DNA of 64,000 bases, taken from positions 205,782,298 to 205,846,297 of the forward strand of contig NC_091119.1 in NCBI RefSeq assembly GCF_040183065.1, given 5' to 3'. The first letter of the stretch is position 1, and each line of letters opens with the position of its first letter. The position numbers and the translations under genes are program-made. This DNA is from Periplaneta americana (lineage: Eukaryota > Arthropoda > Insecta > Blattodea > Blattidae). Below the pieces are notes generated by a model. The model had not been told where the DNA came from. It ran no database searches and saw only the letters and a list, made by a program, of their open reading frames with translations. Below are positions 12,187 to 22,772 of the stretch, in pieces.

Positions 12187-12430
12187 AGTAGGTTATTTTA
12201 CGACGCTTTATCAACATCTTTGGTTATTTAGCGTCTGAATGAGATGAAGGTGATAATGCCGGTGAAATGAGTCCGGGGTCCAGCACCGAAAGTTACCCAG
12301 CATTTGCTCATATTGGGTTGAGGGAAAACCCCGGAAAAAACCTCAACCAGGTAACTTGTCCCGACCGGGAATCGAACCCGGGCCACCTGGTTTCGCGGCC
12401 AGACGCGCTGACCGTTACTCCACAGGTGTG
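12187..12430 (-). mobile_element. tRNA-derived SINE, family 1
   Basis: On the minus strand the order is: tRNA-like head (A-box-like GTGGAGTAACGGTCAGCGCG, B-box GGGTTCGATTCCC, 12357-12430), a conserved body (AACTTTCGGTGCTGGACCCC and CATTATCACCTTCATCTCAT), then the 3' end TCGTAAAATAACC. The same family recurs at 58836-59102 almost identically and at 63743-63988 in decayed form. It is a SINE, not a tRNA gene: the head is followed by a body and lacks a tRNA acceptor-stem end. The ORF across it is a shadow. Confidence 0.85.
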
Positions 12431-13079
12431 GACGTCACTCATTTCCAACTACAGATCAAAGAAAGATGGGATCAGTAGAGCGACGGACATGAAAGAATTA
12501 GGAGTGACTGGAACGCCACTCTTGAAGAGGAAGTCTATGAAGCAAGAAGATCTTCAGCTTCAAGTCTGAGTACACTGTGAATTGCCACTAACTTATTTTC
12601 TATTTCGAATAACAATCGTTGTCGATATCTTTCAGATTTCAATTAAATTTTGTCTGATATTACACTGTTCAGGCGTGTAGGTCACTTTTTCTGCAACAGG
12701 ATCTGTTGAAAGTCGGAAATGATGTTATTCTTCCTTATCGTAACAATCTGTTGTTTATAGAATAAAAAAAAATACTACAACTCCTGTCTAACTTTCCCCT
12801 CGCGTGAGTGATACAAATAAAATCACTGACTACGTTTTATTCTCGGGCTCTCATTTCATGCATGTGGTTGGAAACAAAAAAACCATCAGAAACAAATCAT
12901 TAATTGCGCAAAATTCCAGCAATTAACAATATGCTCTGAGGCCTACCATATTGTAAAATTTTATACGCTACAGAACATTGAACAGTGGCATTTCATGGAA
13001 ACACCAGATTCACGCACACACGAACAGCGATCTTATGTTAAGTATTGTGTTGTATTGTATTGTATTCTACCTCAGTCTC
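12431..13079. other. Intergenic, nothing recognised
   Basis: No ORF with coding character. A short (GTATT)n-like run lies near 13045-13070. Confidence 0.5.
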
Positions 13080-13378
13080 ACTATTAGTCGATATATTAAA
13101 ATGAAGTACTGCATGTCAGAAATTAATAAATAATGAGAAAATTAAACAATAAGCTTATTTTTCATAAGTTCAAAATTCATGAATATTGTACAAAACATTC
13201 ATTATTTGAAAGGCATGATGGTCCGACAAGTTAACAAGTAGATGAAAATAAATATCAAAGGTCCTTCAATAACTGTCTATTCTTTAAACCTAATGCATAA
13301 TACAAAATATTACATTAGGTTAAATACATAAAACACATAATTATGCAACTAGCGTTTTCACTATTAAGATAGCATCTT

Positions 13379-14315
13379 AGGAAAACTAGAATAACATCAT
13401 TGTATAGAGCACATCTAGGTCAGAAAGCATGGGTAGACATAACGGCTCGGTTAGAAAAGCCAACGTACTATGGTAGGAACGATCATGATTTTAAAATCAA
13501 ATGTAGGAAACAGAAAACGGATGTAGGTAAATTCTCATTTTTAAATAGAACTATAAATGATTGGAATGACCTACCTGCAGCGGTCTTTGAGGGCTGTCCT
13601 TCCTTAAGGAGTTTCAAGAATAATTTTAAATGTTGTGTATCAATTGCAAATAAAAATTAAGGTGATATTTAACATTTAATTTTTTAAGGTGACATGTATT
13701 TATTTAGCCTGACGAGTTACTCCCTTGGTTTGAATTGTAAATTATTTAAAAATAGCGTGTAAGAGGGTCTTAGACTAGAAATGTTTAGTTTAAATGTAGT
13801 TCTGTTTATAAGTACAGTATGCATAAGGGTGTAATTATTTGACTTATTTGAACTGTTGTATCAGTGAAGCGAGGTGAGTCAGTGAAGTTATGGTTTTACA
13901 GTGCAGTGAACAGTTCCGATCAGTGATAATTTATAGCGTCAATGAAATGTGTTCTATAGTGTCAGTGAAATGTGTTACAGAGTGTCAGTGAAATGTGTGC
14001 TAAAGTGTCAGTGAAATGCGTCATAGTGCCACTACAGGGAATGAGATGAGAGTAAAGTGAAAGACTATTGAAACTTATGTAGGATCTATAGATAATTATG
14101 TAGGTTGTAATGTAAAATTAGGTGTTTTATTTATGTTTTATCATTATTGTGTTAAATTATATTGTGTATTCTTATTGTATTGTGTATTAAATTGTATTGT
14201 GTATTGTAAATTTATTGTGTAGATTGCTTATTTTTTTTTTGTGTATTGTTTATATTGTGTATACCACTGCCACCGGGTGCTTGCCCACTTGCAGTGTATA
14301 TAAATACATACATAC
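13379..14315 (+). mobile_element. LINE 3' end (ORF2 C-terminus and 3' UTR)
   Basis: The reading frame at 13400-13660 encodes 86 residues ending FLNRTINDWNDLPAAVFEGC, then PSLRSFKNNFK. This is the typical C-terminal tail downstream of the reverse transcriptase in CR1/L2/Jockey-type LINEs. About 600 bp of 3' UTR follow, with tandem copies of a GTGTCAGTGAAATGTGT unit at 13905-14030 and GTATT/TGTA-rich simple sequence to about 14310. CATCTT at both ends, where the interrupted host repeat resumes, is the likely target duplication. The copy is strongly 5'-truncated and dead. Confidence 0.75.
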
Positions 14316-14502
14316 ATCTTCAGGTCTGGCTTGCATATTATTCAGCTTTTCACATAAAGACATAAATGGAAAAGTAACATGATGAAATATAATAAGGTAC
14401 TCGACGTGAGAGAAATACATATTAAAATAACAATGCAAAGAAGGCAAAGTAAAAAATGGCTTTAAAACAAGCGAATATTTGTAATAATTCAAACCTCTGT
14501 AA

Positions 14503-15359
14503 CAGGCCTGCACAAGGTTTGCGCTCTCCGAGCCGGCTCACAGCTCATGAGCGGAATGCAGATATTAGCTGCGCTCTGTATAAGGGTGGACTGGAAGAAG
14601 GGGTGATCTCGTACAAAATGTACACAAAAGGAAATACTATTACGAGTGCTTATGAAATGAATTCGCGTTCAATGTTTGCAAAACTATCTTGGACTATAAT
14701 TAATTAATAAAGAAATATTTATTTTACAGAAATAATAGAAATTCTATAGCTACTTAAATGTACAATATCATTTTGTTATATTTTTATTTAGCAGTACATG
14801 AAAACGAGGTTTTATGCTGTTGGCAGCTGAAAGGAACAGTAGCCTACTGATCGTAATGAAACATCAGTTACAGATGTTCGATGTCTGCCTTTATTAAAGT
14901 TGATTATAGAAAACAGTTGCTCAGAAATATAAATGTTGAGCCAAACATAGCAATCATTTTCACAGCCAGCCTGTGTAGTCGTGGATATTATTGCTAATGT
15001 TTAGGCTTGTAAAACTCAACCAGACTAGTAGTATTATTCAAACGATCTTTAGCCCTTAGGTCACATTGAAAATCAATAAGTTCGAGCTGTAAATCGTTAA
15101 ATGTTAAATGTTATGTTCCGTCTTTTAGATTCCTCCATGCTGTACTGTAGCAGTAGGTAAGCAACGTGAAACAGTTACTGAGAATAGGCCTACACACTGC
15201 ACTCCACTAGATAACTGAGTGGTCGTTTCCCTCTCCTCTACATATAGCAAGTCTATGTCATTCTGACGTGTTTTCCTCTCCGTTTCGGCGAGCGGTAAGC
15301 ACCGCTCTCTCGCTCCCAAGGAGCGCGCGCGCTCGTTGAGCGCTGTTTGTGCAGGCCTG
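14503..15359. mobile_element. Non-autonomous hAT-type element
   Basis: Terminal inverted repeats CAGGCCTGCACAA (14503-14515) and its reverse (15347-15359) are flanked by 8-bp duplications with one mismatch: CTCTGTAA at 14495-14502 and CTCTATAA at 15360-15367. The sister repeat at about 18480-18500 carries the uninterrupted site. The CAG...CTG ends and the 8-bp duplication are hAT hallmarks. No transposase sequence is visible in the 857 bp. The inner part is GC-rich at both ends, with GAGCGCGCGCGCTC near 15321. Confidence 0.85.
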
Positions 15360-15632
15360 CTCTATAAGGTCTAGAAATTAACATCGTAAAAAGTATGCCT
15401 TGATATAAAAGTATGCGAAACATATGTGCAGCTTATAAACTGCAACAAAGACAGTTAAAAGTCTGCATTAGGTTTAAAGAATAGACAGTTATTGAAGGAC
15501 CTTTGATATTTATTTTCATCTACTTGTTAACTTATCGGACCAACATGCCTTTCAAATAATGAGTGCTTTGTACAATATTCATGAATTTTAAACTTGTGGA
15601 AAATATTGTTTAATTTTGTCATTATTTATTAA

Positions 15633-18376
15633 GGGAACCCGTATGTTAAAATTTTAGATTTTCATGCATTTACATATTTTTAAGTAACTAGGCCGTTTTT
15701 GCATATAATGAGATAAAATTTTGAACACTCGTTCTTAAAAGTAGGAGAAAACATAATTTAAAATTGCATGTAAATCGACATAGTAGTTTTGGAATAATTC
15801 AGATGTAAATTATGCTAATTAATTATACATAATCAATTTGATAGGTACACTTTTCAAAGAATGTATTAAGCCTAGAGACTTGAAACTTTGGAGGCCTAGT
15901 AATAATGCTTTTGGCTATAATTTACTACCTCTGCTAGAATGCTGACTTATTTCTAACATTATTTAAATCAATTTCATTTTTTATAATTAATTTACATAAA
16001 AAACAATCAATCCTGTGTGACTGGTAATGGAACTAATAATGTTAGAACAGTAATTGTGGTAGCAAACAATTACTAATACGATAATAAAGCACTGTTCCAA
16101 ATTTCAGACTGATAGCTGCAATAGTTTTTTAGAAAAGTGTACCTAAATTATAAAAAATGTAGTTTTGAGAAAACAGTGGATAAAGTTCAAACTTACAATT
16201 ACTGTAGTTTCAATGCGTCCCTGGATTGTAATCATCTTCCTTCTCCTTTTCTTCCTCTTCTCGTCTTCTTTTCTGGTTCCTCTTTGCAGTCCTATGCTCT
16301 TTTGACTGGGTCTGCATCGCTTTCTCAGCTTCTTTTACTCTCCGGACGTCGATGGCATATAGCGCACGTTCCATATTCAATCCTGGTTTTATGCCCATCA
16401 ACTCCAGAACTTTCTTTCTGCTGCTACTGCCATCATTGAAAGTGATGACAGCATCCAGGACACCAGTCTTGAGGACATTCAGGCCCACAAACACTGTCTT
16501 TGGCAATCTTTCTCATATACAATTGTTGAAACTTTCATTGGGGTTTTTGGTGCAGCCGTGTGTACATTTCTCTAACAGCTTCTTGTCAGCAAGATCTCTG
16601 AATATTGGCTTTACCTTCAACATGACAGTTTCTTGTAGGGAATGTTTGTGATCATATACTTTATTTTGAGCTTGTACCTTATTATAACCGCACCACGAAT
16701 CCAGACCTTTGGGACAGAGTTGATGGTATGGTTTCTCGTTGGTTGAAATTTTATGGAAGTATGTAGCCCATACACTCTTCCTCATTTCTTCCACATTCCC
16801 TGTGTTCCTTCTAATGGTTAAGCCATAGTAGGTCTGAAAGAGATCAATTTCTGTATTGGTCAAACGACCCGCTCCAGCGAGTGTCTTGCCATCATCCAGT
16901 TTTATCCCCCTTAGCTCCTTCTTGAGTCTTCCCAGTCGTGCTCCCATTCTCTTGTGAACATGGCCTATGCATTCAAGTTTTTCAATTTCTACCCCCTCCC
17001 CATAGGGTTTGTCTTCTTGTACCTTTTTGAAACGCTTGCTGTCACCATCACCAAGATATTGCACATACCGAATATTCAGAGAATCCTTAGACTGCCTAAA
17101 AATGTTCAATGCACCTTGCACCTCCATTCCTCCACTATAACCTTTATAGTTTTTTATACATGTACAGTTCCCTTTCCCTGTGAACATGTCTGACAATATT
17201 TAGTCAATATTTCCACTGCCAACACCTTGCCAGTGAGTAATGATGTTGCAGTGACAACACCATTTAGTGACGTATGCCCCCGCTTTTGCCAACTGCCATC
17301 GAAAGCCCCACATATATCTCTGTTGTTACCATTCAACTCCACAGTTTCCATTGCAGCTTTTCTCATTGAGGCTTCTGCAATTTCAGAGAGGGATTCATTT
17401 ATAAAGAAAACTTCTCTGTCAAACCTAGCAGGTGGAGGAGGAAGATTCATAATAGCACAAAATGTTTGTGCAGCCTGTCTGCCCTTACCAACGCTTCGCA
17501 TACCATACACAAGTCTTGTATTTACATCGTACAGCCTATTTCTGTTCATTGCAGATGTCATTGTGGACTTTACACTTTCACAATTACTGCAATGTAAATT
17601 TATTTTTGTTGCCAATCCTTTCCTGGAACTAATGTTTTCAAACATTTCCACACAGTCTTCACTATTGCAGTATTTGCATTTCACATGCTGTTTTATGAAG
17701 TCAGATAGTATACCTAAATCTATAATAATATTATTATTATTACTAGATGATGACACATTTTGACCTTCAGTACCTGTTATATTCTCATTCTCCAAATAAA
17801 CAAGTTTTTTCTTGGATGAGCTAGGTGTAGGTTCATTGTTTTTCTCTGCCCTAACCTCAATGCTGGGGGTACAACTAACACTGTTTGTATTTGTATATTG
17901 ATCGCCACGGAACTTATGTTTTTTCCCTTTATTAAAACTCTTTCTTCTAGGCATATTTACACAATAAGAGCACTATGAACTATATTCACAACACCACAAA
18001 ATCACAATAAACAAAGCCACGTGCTAATTCACTCTCACAACTGTAACAAGCAAAACACTGTTGGCTACTCTGTGCTAGAACAGAGTAGCCAACACAATTT
18101 TCGTCTTGTACATGTTTTCTTCTTCTCCTTACATGAATTCAAGGAGAAAATAATGATAGAAACAGACTGCAGCCGAACGAACTACAGAAGTGGGCGTGAC
18201 GCTAGCATGCATTTAAATACCCACGCACACTCTGCCATTTAAAGTCATAAAAAGACATTCAAAAAGGTCCTACCGCTAATAATGTATATATCAATCTGTT
18301 CAGAATTGAATAAGGAATAATATTAAGTAAAAATCTAAAAATGGATATTTTGGTCAATTTTAACATACGGGTTCCC
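15633..18376 (-). mobile_element. Mutator-like DNA transposon with nearly intact transposase
   Basis: Ends GGGAACCCGTATGTTAAAAT (15633-15652) and the matching reverse (18357-18376) are inverted repeats of about 21 bp. The element carries one transposase gene on the minus strand. Comparison with the empty sister site (reverse strand of about 13110-13125) shows the insertion point, yet no 8-11-bp duplication typical of Mutator is seen: left flank TTATTAA, right flank ATTTCTG, empty site TTATTAATTTCTG. Confidence 0.8.
16210..17954 (-). pseudogene. Mutator-like transposase, one frameshift and one stop
   Basis: The gene would encode a DDE transposase of about 580 residues that cuts and pastes the surrounding element. 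It starts at ATG 17952-17954. Visible parts in order are a basic, Ser-rich N-terminus; a zinc-binding-like stretch CKYCNSEDC...CSNCES; then the catalytic core with DGSWQKRG (first Asp, near 17295), YLGDGDSK (second Asp, near 17050) and NPNESFNN (likely Glu, near 16530); and a C-terminal Lys/Arg/Glu-rich tail. Two lesions break it. A one-base shift at about 17165-17180 moves the frame after KYCQTCSQGKG. A TGA at 16513-16515 replaces a codon before ERLPKTVFVG. All three putative catalytic positions survive. This pattern fits the Mutator-like transposase family found in many arthropods (PF20700 as I recall). Confidence 0.8.
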
Positions 18377-18815
18377 ATTTCTGACATGCAATACTCCATT
18401 TTAACTGCCTTTGTTACATTTTATAAGCTGCACATATGTATCGCAGACTTTTATATCAAGGCATACTTTTCACGATCTTAATTTCTAGACCTTATAGAGA
18501 TTTGAATTATTACAAATATTCGCATGTTTTAAAGCCATTTTTTACTTTGCCTTTTTTACATTGTTATTTTAATATTGTAATTCTCTCACGTCGAGTACCT
18601 TATTATATTTCATTATGCTACATTTCCATCCATGTCTTTATGTGAAAAGCTCAATAATACGCAAGCCAGACTTGAAGATGCTATCTTAATAGCGAAAGCT
18701 CCAGTCGCATATGTGTTTTATGTATGTAACCTAATGTAATCTTTTGTATTATGCATTAGGTTTGAAGAATAGACAGTTATTGAAGGACCTTTGATATTTA
18801 TTTTCATCTAAAGCA

Positions 18816-19473
18816 TTCATTGTTAACCACTGTCTGGTAACAATTTTAGAATCTATATTTAAATCACAAAATATGAGGGCTTCAAAATGTGTATGCTAAA
18901 TCACAAATAAAATTCCCATGACATTACAACAGTCATTCAAATTCGAGTTTGGGGTACGATAAATACACTCCAGCTGCTTTCCAAATAGTTTCTCAGTGCA
19001 AAATTGAGTAATATTAATACTGTGTTAAGAAATTCCTAGAAGAATTTTTTAAGTAAAAATCTGATATTTATTATCGACTATTTTGCAATAATTATATAGT
19101 GTTCCTAACAATTAATAGTTAAATTAATAGATTAATCCTTTAATGGGGACAAAGACGATGAAACATAAGTTGGATGTAATTGTGAAAAAGAATATTATGA
19201 GTTCTTTAAACAGTGAAGATGGTGATAAAGCTGAATTAGAAAGAAAGATTGAATGAAAGATGGAAAGGATAAGACGGAATCAGGTAAACTAAGAAGTAGA
19301 GAAATCAATAAGATGAAGATTAAAATGACAAACGAGTGTTAATAAGAGGTTGACGATATGGAGAGGAAGTTGAAGAAGTCGAAGGTGTAGTAATGGTGGA
19401 AATTATCATGACAAACGTGTAGAACAAAATTAATAAAAGATGGCAACAATGCATCAACAATGATGATTTGAAT
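18816..19473. other. Intergenic, nothing recognised
   Basis: A/G-rich, low-complexity-like stretch at 19140-19440; no ORF of note. Confidence 0.5.
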
Positions 19474-19893
19474 ACTATAGTCCCGTCGCTCTAATTTCCG
19501 GCAGCCAATCGCGTTGCAGGTCGGCTACATTTAAACGTGTGCGTCTTGTGATTCGCTTATGAAGACGTTATTCATTTCTTAAGGCTCGATAAATACTTAA
19601 TATAATCGCCCGCCATTTTGCCTCTTTCGTTGGTGTTCGCAGAAAGCACACGAAGATGTTATTTGCCGCTCAATTATTTGCTGAATTACATTGCGTTTGA
19701 TTTATTATCATAGGAGCTACGACATGATAATGTTTAACGGTGTGGCAAATAGATTCCTCATATGGTAGCTCGGGAACGAAAGAACAAAAATGTCGAACGA
19801 TACTACCTACCTAGACTTTATAGAGCCTTCACTTCCTAAGACGTAAGCAAAGAGGAGGAGTCACGCCGGAAATAACAGCGTCGCGACTATAGT
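19474..19893. mobile_element. MITE with CTATAGTC ends
   Basis: ACTATAGTCCCGTCGCT...TTTCCGGC at 19474-19502 is mirrored at 19866-19893 (GCCGGAAATAACAGCGTCGC, then GACTATAGT). The interior is non-coding. TA lies at both boundaries, which fits a Tc1/mariner-type MITE but is weak evidence in AT-rich DNA. It sits about 330 bp upstream of the odorant-binding-protein TATA box. Confidence 0.7.
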
Positions 19894-20227
19894 TCTGCTG
19901 TGACAGCAACTTATGAATGAAAAATAAGAATGTTAGCAAATACGTCCTCTAGAACACAAAATAACTGAACTTCAGAATTAAAAAAATGTGATTATATTGT
20001 GTATAGGTGTACTTCCATTGACATAAAAATCATAATCCTGTCCTGTAAGTGTATCAGTTCGTAATTCCAAGTATCAAACAGAATTGCGGTAATAAATGTG
20101 GCCATGGCAGATCTTCAACAAAGATAGTTGTTTTTCCCCATGCTTCCGGAACCAAGGCCAAATTATTCAAACAATAGTGTAAAAAAAATGCGTTTCAACG
20201 TCCCCCAAGCAACATGTGACTGATGTG

Positions 20228-20235
20228 TATAAATA
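20228..20235 (+). promoter_or_regulatory. TATA box of the odorant-binding-protein gene
   Basis: TATAAATA lies 35 bp before the ATG at 20271. This predicts transcription starting near 20255-20265 and a very short 5' UTR in this exon. Confidence 0.65.
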
Positions 20236-20270
20236 TTGCAGAATTTCTGGCACTTTCCACAGAGCTCAAC

Positions 20271-20355
20271 ATGTCTGCTACATCGGTGTTTGTATTCGTG
20301 GCCCTTGCCTATGTCGCTGTGACAAGAGCGGCAGTATTCAAAGAGGAAAATCCTT
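20271..20355 (+). CDS. Odorant-binding protein exon 1 (signal peptide)
   Basis: Encodes MSATSVFVFVALAYVAVTRA and the first mature residues AVFKEENP. It ends after one base of a split codon at the strong donor GTGAGT (20356). An in-frame stop follows the donor at once, so splicing is required. Confidence 0.8.
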
Positions 20356-22712
20356 GTGAGTAAGAACTACACTAAGTTCACTTCATACATTAAAATCATT
20401 CCATTACAACGTGGTCTAATTTTAGTTCCAGTTTCCACTTGTTCTGTGCATGCGTTCTGACATGGGTTCGAATCCCTCTTGGGTTGAGTACCGTGCTGGA
20501 TCTTTTCCCAAAGTTTTCTTCTTTTTTCAATTGTAAGGAGAATATTGTCATGGTGATTTTTTGGAATTCATCTTGCCAAAAGACAATATCCCCCTATCAT
20601 CAATTACGTAGACACTGGATAACTTCGAATTCAATATAGCGTTATTAACTAATAAATTATGAATAGGCCTACTTTTTTAATCACCATTACCTAAAATATA
20701 ATTTTTCTCACAATCTCTCAAATGTTAAAAGCCTAAGTCATTTTTAACAACTGTAATTTTTTTCCGTCAAAAAAAAACTAGCACAACAGATAGTTACCTT
20801 ACAAAAAAGTAAAATTTTCAACAAGATTATTTCAATGAAATTTCATTAATTGTTAACGAAAATTGTATTCTTATTAATATTATTTAATTATATACCCATT
20901 AATTCCTGGATCACGAGCTTCATCTGTACAACAAACTATGATAATTTGGTGTTAGATTTATTCCTTCATGACATTTTTACGAAAGATCACATCGACGGGC
21001 AGAGCGTTTCCTGTATTTTTGCTTGTAAAGATCTATTTAGCAACTTCCATTTTGTTCTCCATGATATCTTCTACATAAGCTGATAGCAGTATGTTTACTA
21101 GCAATAATATCTTCTACGCTATGACTGCTAATAAATATTAAATATTCAAGCAAAATTAACAACAAATTTACTTAGGCCCATATCTACTCATATTTTATAT
21201 TGTTGGTAAATTGTTACTATGGAAACCACTAAAACTTATAACCATCATCGTCGTGGAAAAAAGAAAAAAAAAAATGCCTAGTAGATCCTATAGCCTATAC
21301 ACCACGGAATCCAAACACAATTTTATCCTTAATGTACAATATACTAAATTAATGGTAATATAATTATGACATCTTTTCAGGAATTGTATTTATCATCTTT
21401 CGCGAAATAGCCCTAGCCTGTTCAGAAATCTACGTAAAGATTAATTTTTGGTCCTACAGAAAAATCTGTTATGGCAACAATGATTATTACAGGAGAAAAA
21501 TTCGCTCCGGCACCGGGGTTCGAACCCGGGTCCTTACCATACCAAGTACTCTAACCACTGAGCTTCGCCGAAGTTCAAAAACACTAGAGGAGAGGGATTA
21601 GGTCCGGTACTCGGCGTAGCTCAGTGGTTAGAGCACTTGGTATGTAGAACCAAGGACCCGGGTTCGATCCCCGACGCCGGAGCGAATTTTCTCCTCTAAT
21701 AATACTGTTCAGACAGGCCTATCATGCGAGTTGTAATCTCTTTGAATAATTCACTCACGAAGTAGCCACAAGATAACTCTTGTGATAGCTTTAAAAATGA
21801 GTATACCCTATCAAGACAAATAAAAGAAGAAAAAAAAAACATTATCGGATCTGAAACTCGTAGACCTAACAAAACCTTTGGCCACCTCTGTATAATAGGT
21901 GAAGATTCATAGACCTACGTTACGTAGAATGCAGCCGATCGTAAAATGTGTTAACAATAGCCTAACTTGGAATAATTTGAGCGATGTAAAACTGGCTTTG
22001 CTAGGCACACATTCGGTTCTAAATCATCACAGTCTATTTAAAATATCACCAAATCTTAATCCAAAGATTGTCATTCAGTCATAAGAAAATCTAGACTATT
22101 CCTATCCATGTATAACTTAGTCTAACACCTTATGTTTGAAATATTTTTTACTCGTATATGGAATACAACAGAATGCAGTGCGAGACTCTTGCCCCGAAAC
22201 TGCGCTAAGGTGTGTCGGTTCGAATCCTTTCTGTGACGGTTTTATGTAGTTTGATTATTGGTAAGGTTTCCTGTAATTGTAGGCTATAGCAAATGTCCCA
22301 TAATTCCACAGTGAATCCTTAAACTCGTGTCCCAAACTACCACTTCGCTATCGAATTCCAAAACGATACTCAACTCCACGCCATACAGCGTCATTAAACA
22401 GTAAGTACAAAATGTAATTATACAAAATCCTACGTAATCCTAGCACTTTCCACCAACTACAGAACTCAAGACCCCAGAAATATTAACACTGAAGTAGTAG
22501 TAAGTTTGCCTACTGACCCGGAACTGCGCTCAGACGTGGGTTCGATTCCCATTTGGGCTGATTACGTGGTAGGATTTTTTCCGAGGTTTTCCTAACTGTA
22601 AGGCAAATGTCAGGTAATCTATGGCGAATCATCGCCAAATACTATCTGGTTATAACCAATGTCAACGCCTTCAATGCCAGGTTAAATACTTAAATCATTA
22701 TTATTATTATTA

Positions 22713-22772
<60 letters not shown>

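Larger units (their letters stand above)
13080..18815. repeat. Fold-back repeat broken up by three nested insertions
   Basis: The right arm, 18397-18815, has two blocks, X (18397-18660) and Y (18664-18815). The left arm is their inverse: Y at 13080-13378 and X at 14316-14494 plus 15368-15455. The centre is a further Y-like block, 15456-15632 plus 18377-18396. Three elements interrupt the pattern: a LINE tail (13379-14315), a hAT-type element (14503-15359) and a Mutator-like element (15633-18376). Removing them restores collinearity with the sister copies, which fixes the insertion points. The host repeat has no coding sequence that I can see. Confidence 0.75.

Noticed and set aside
12357-12430. 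tRNA gene (also at 21611, 45690, 50190 and 59030)
   Set aside because: Each tRNA-like head is followed by a SINE body or lies in an inverted repeat, with target duplications in two cases; acceptor stems are imperfect.
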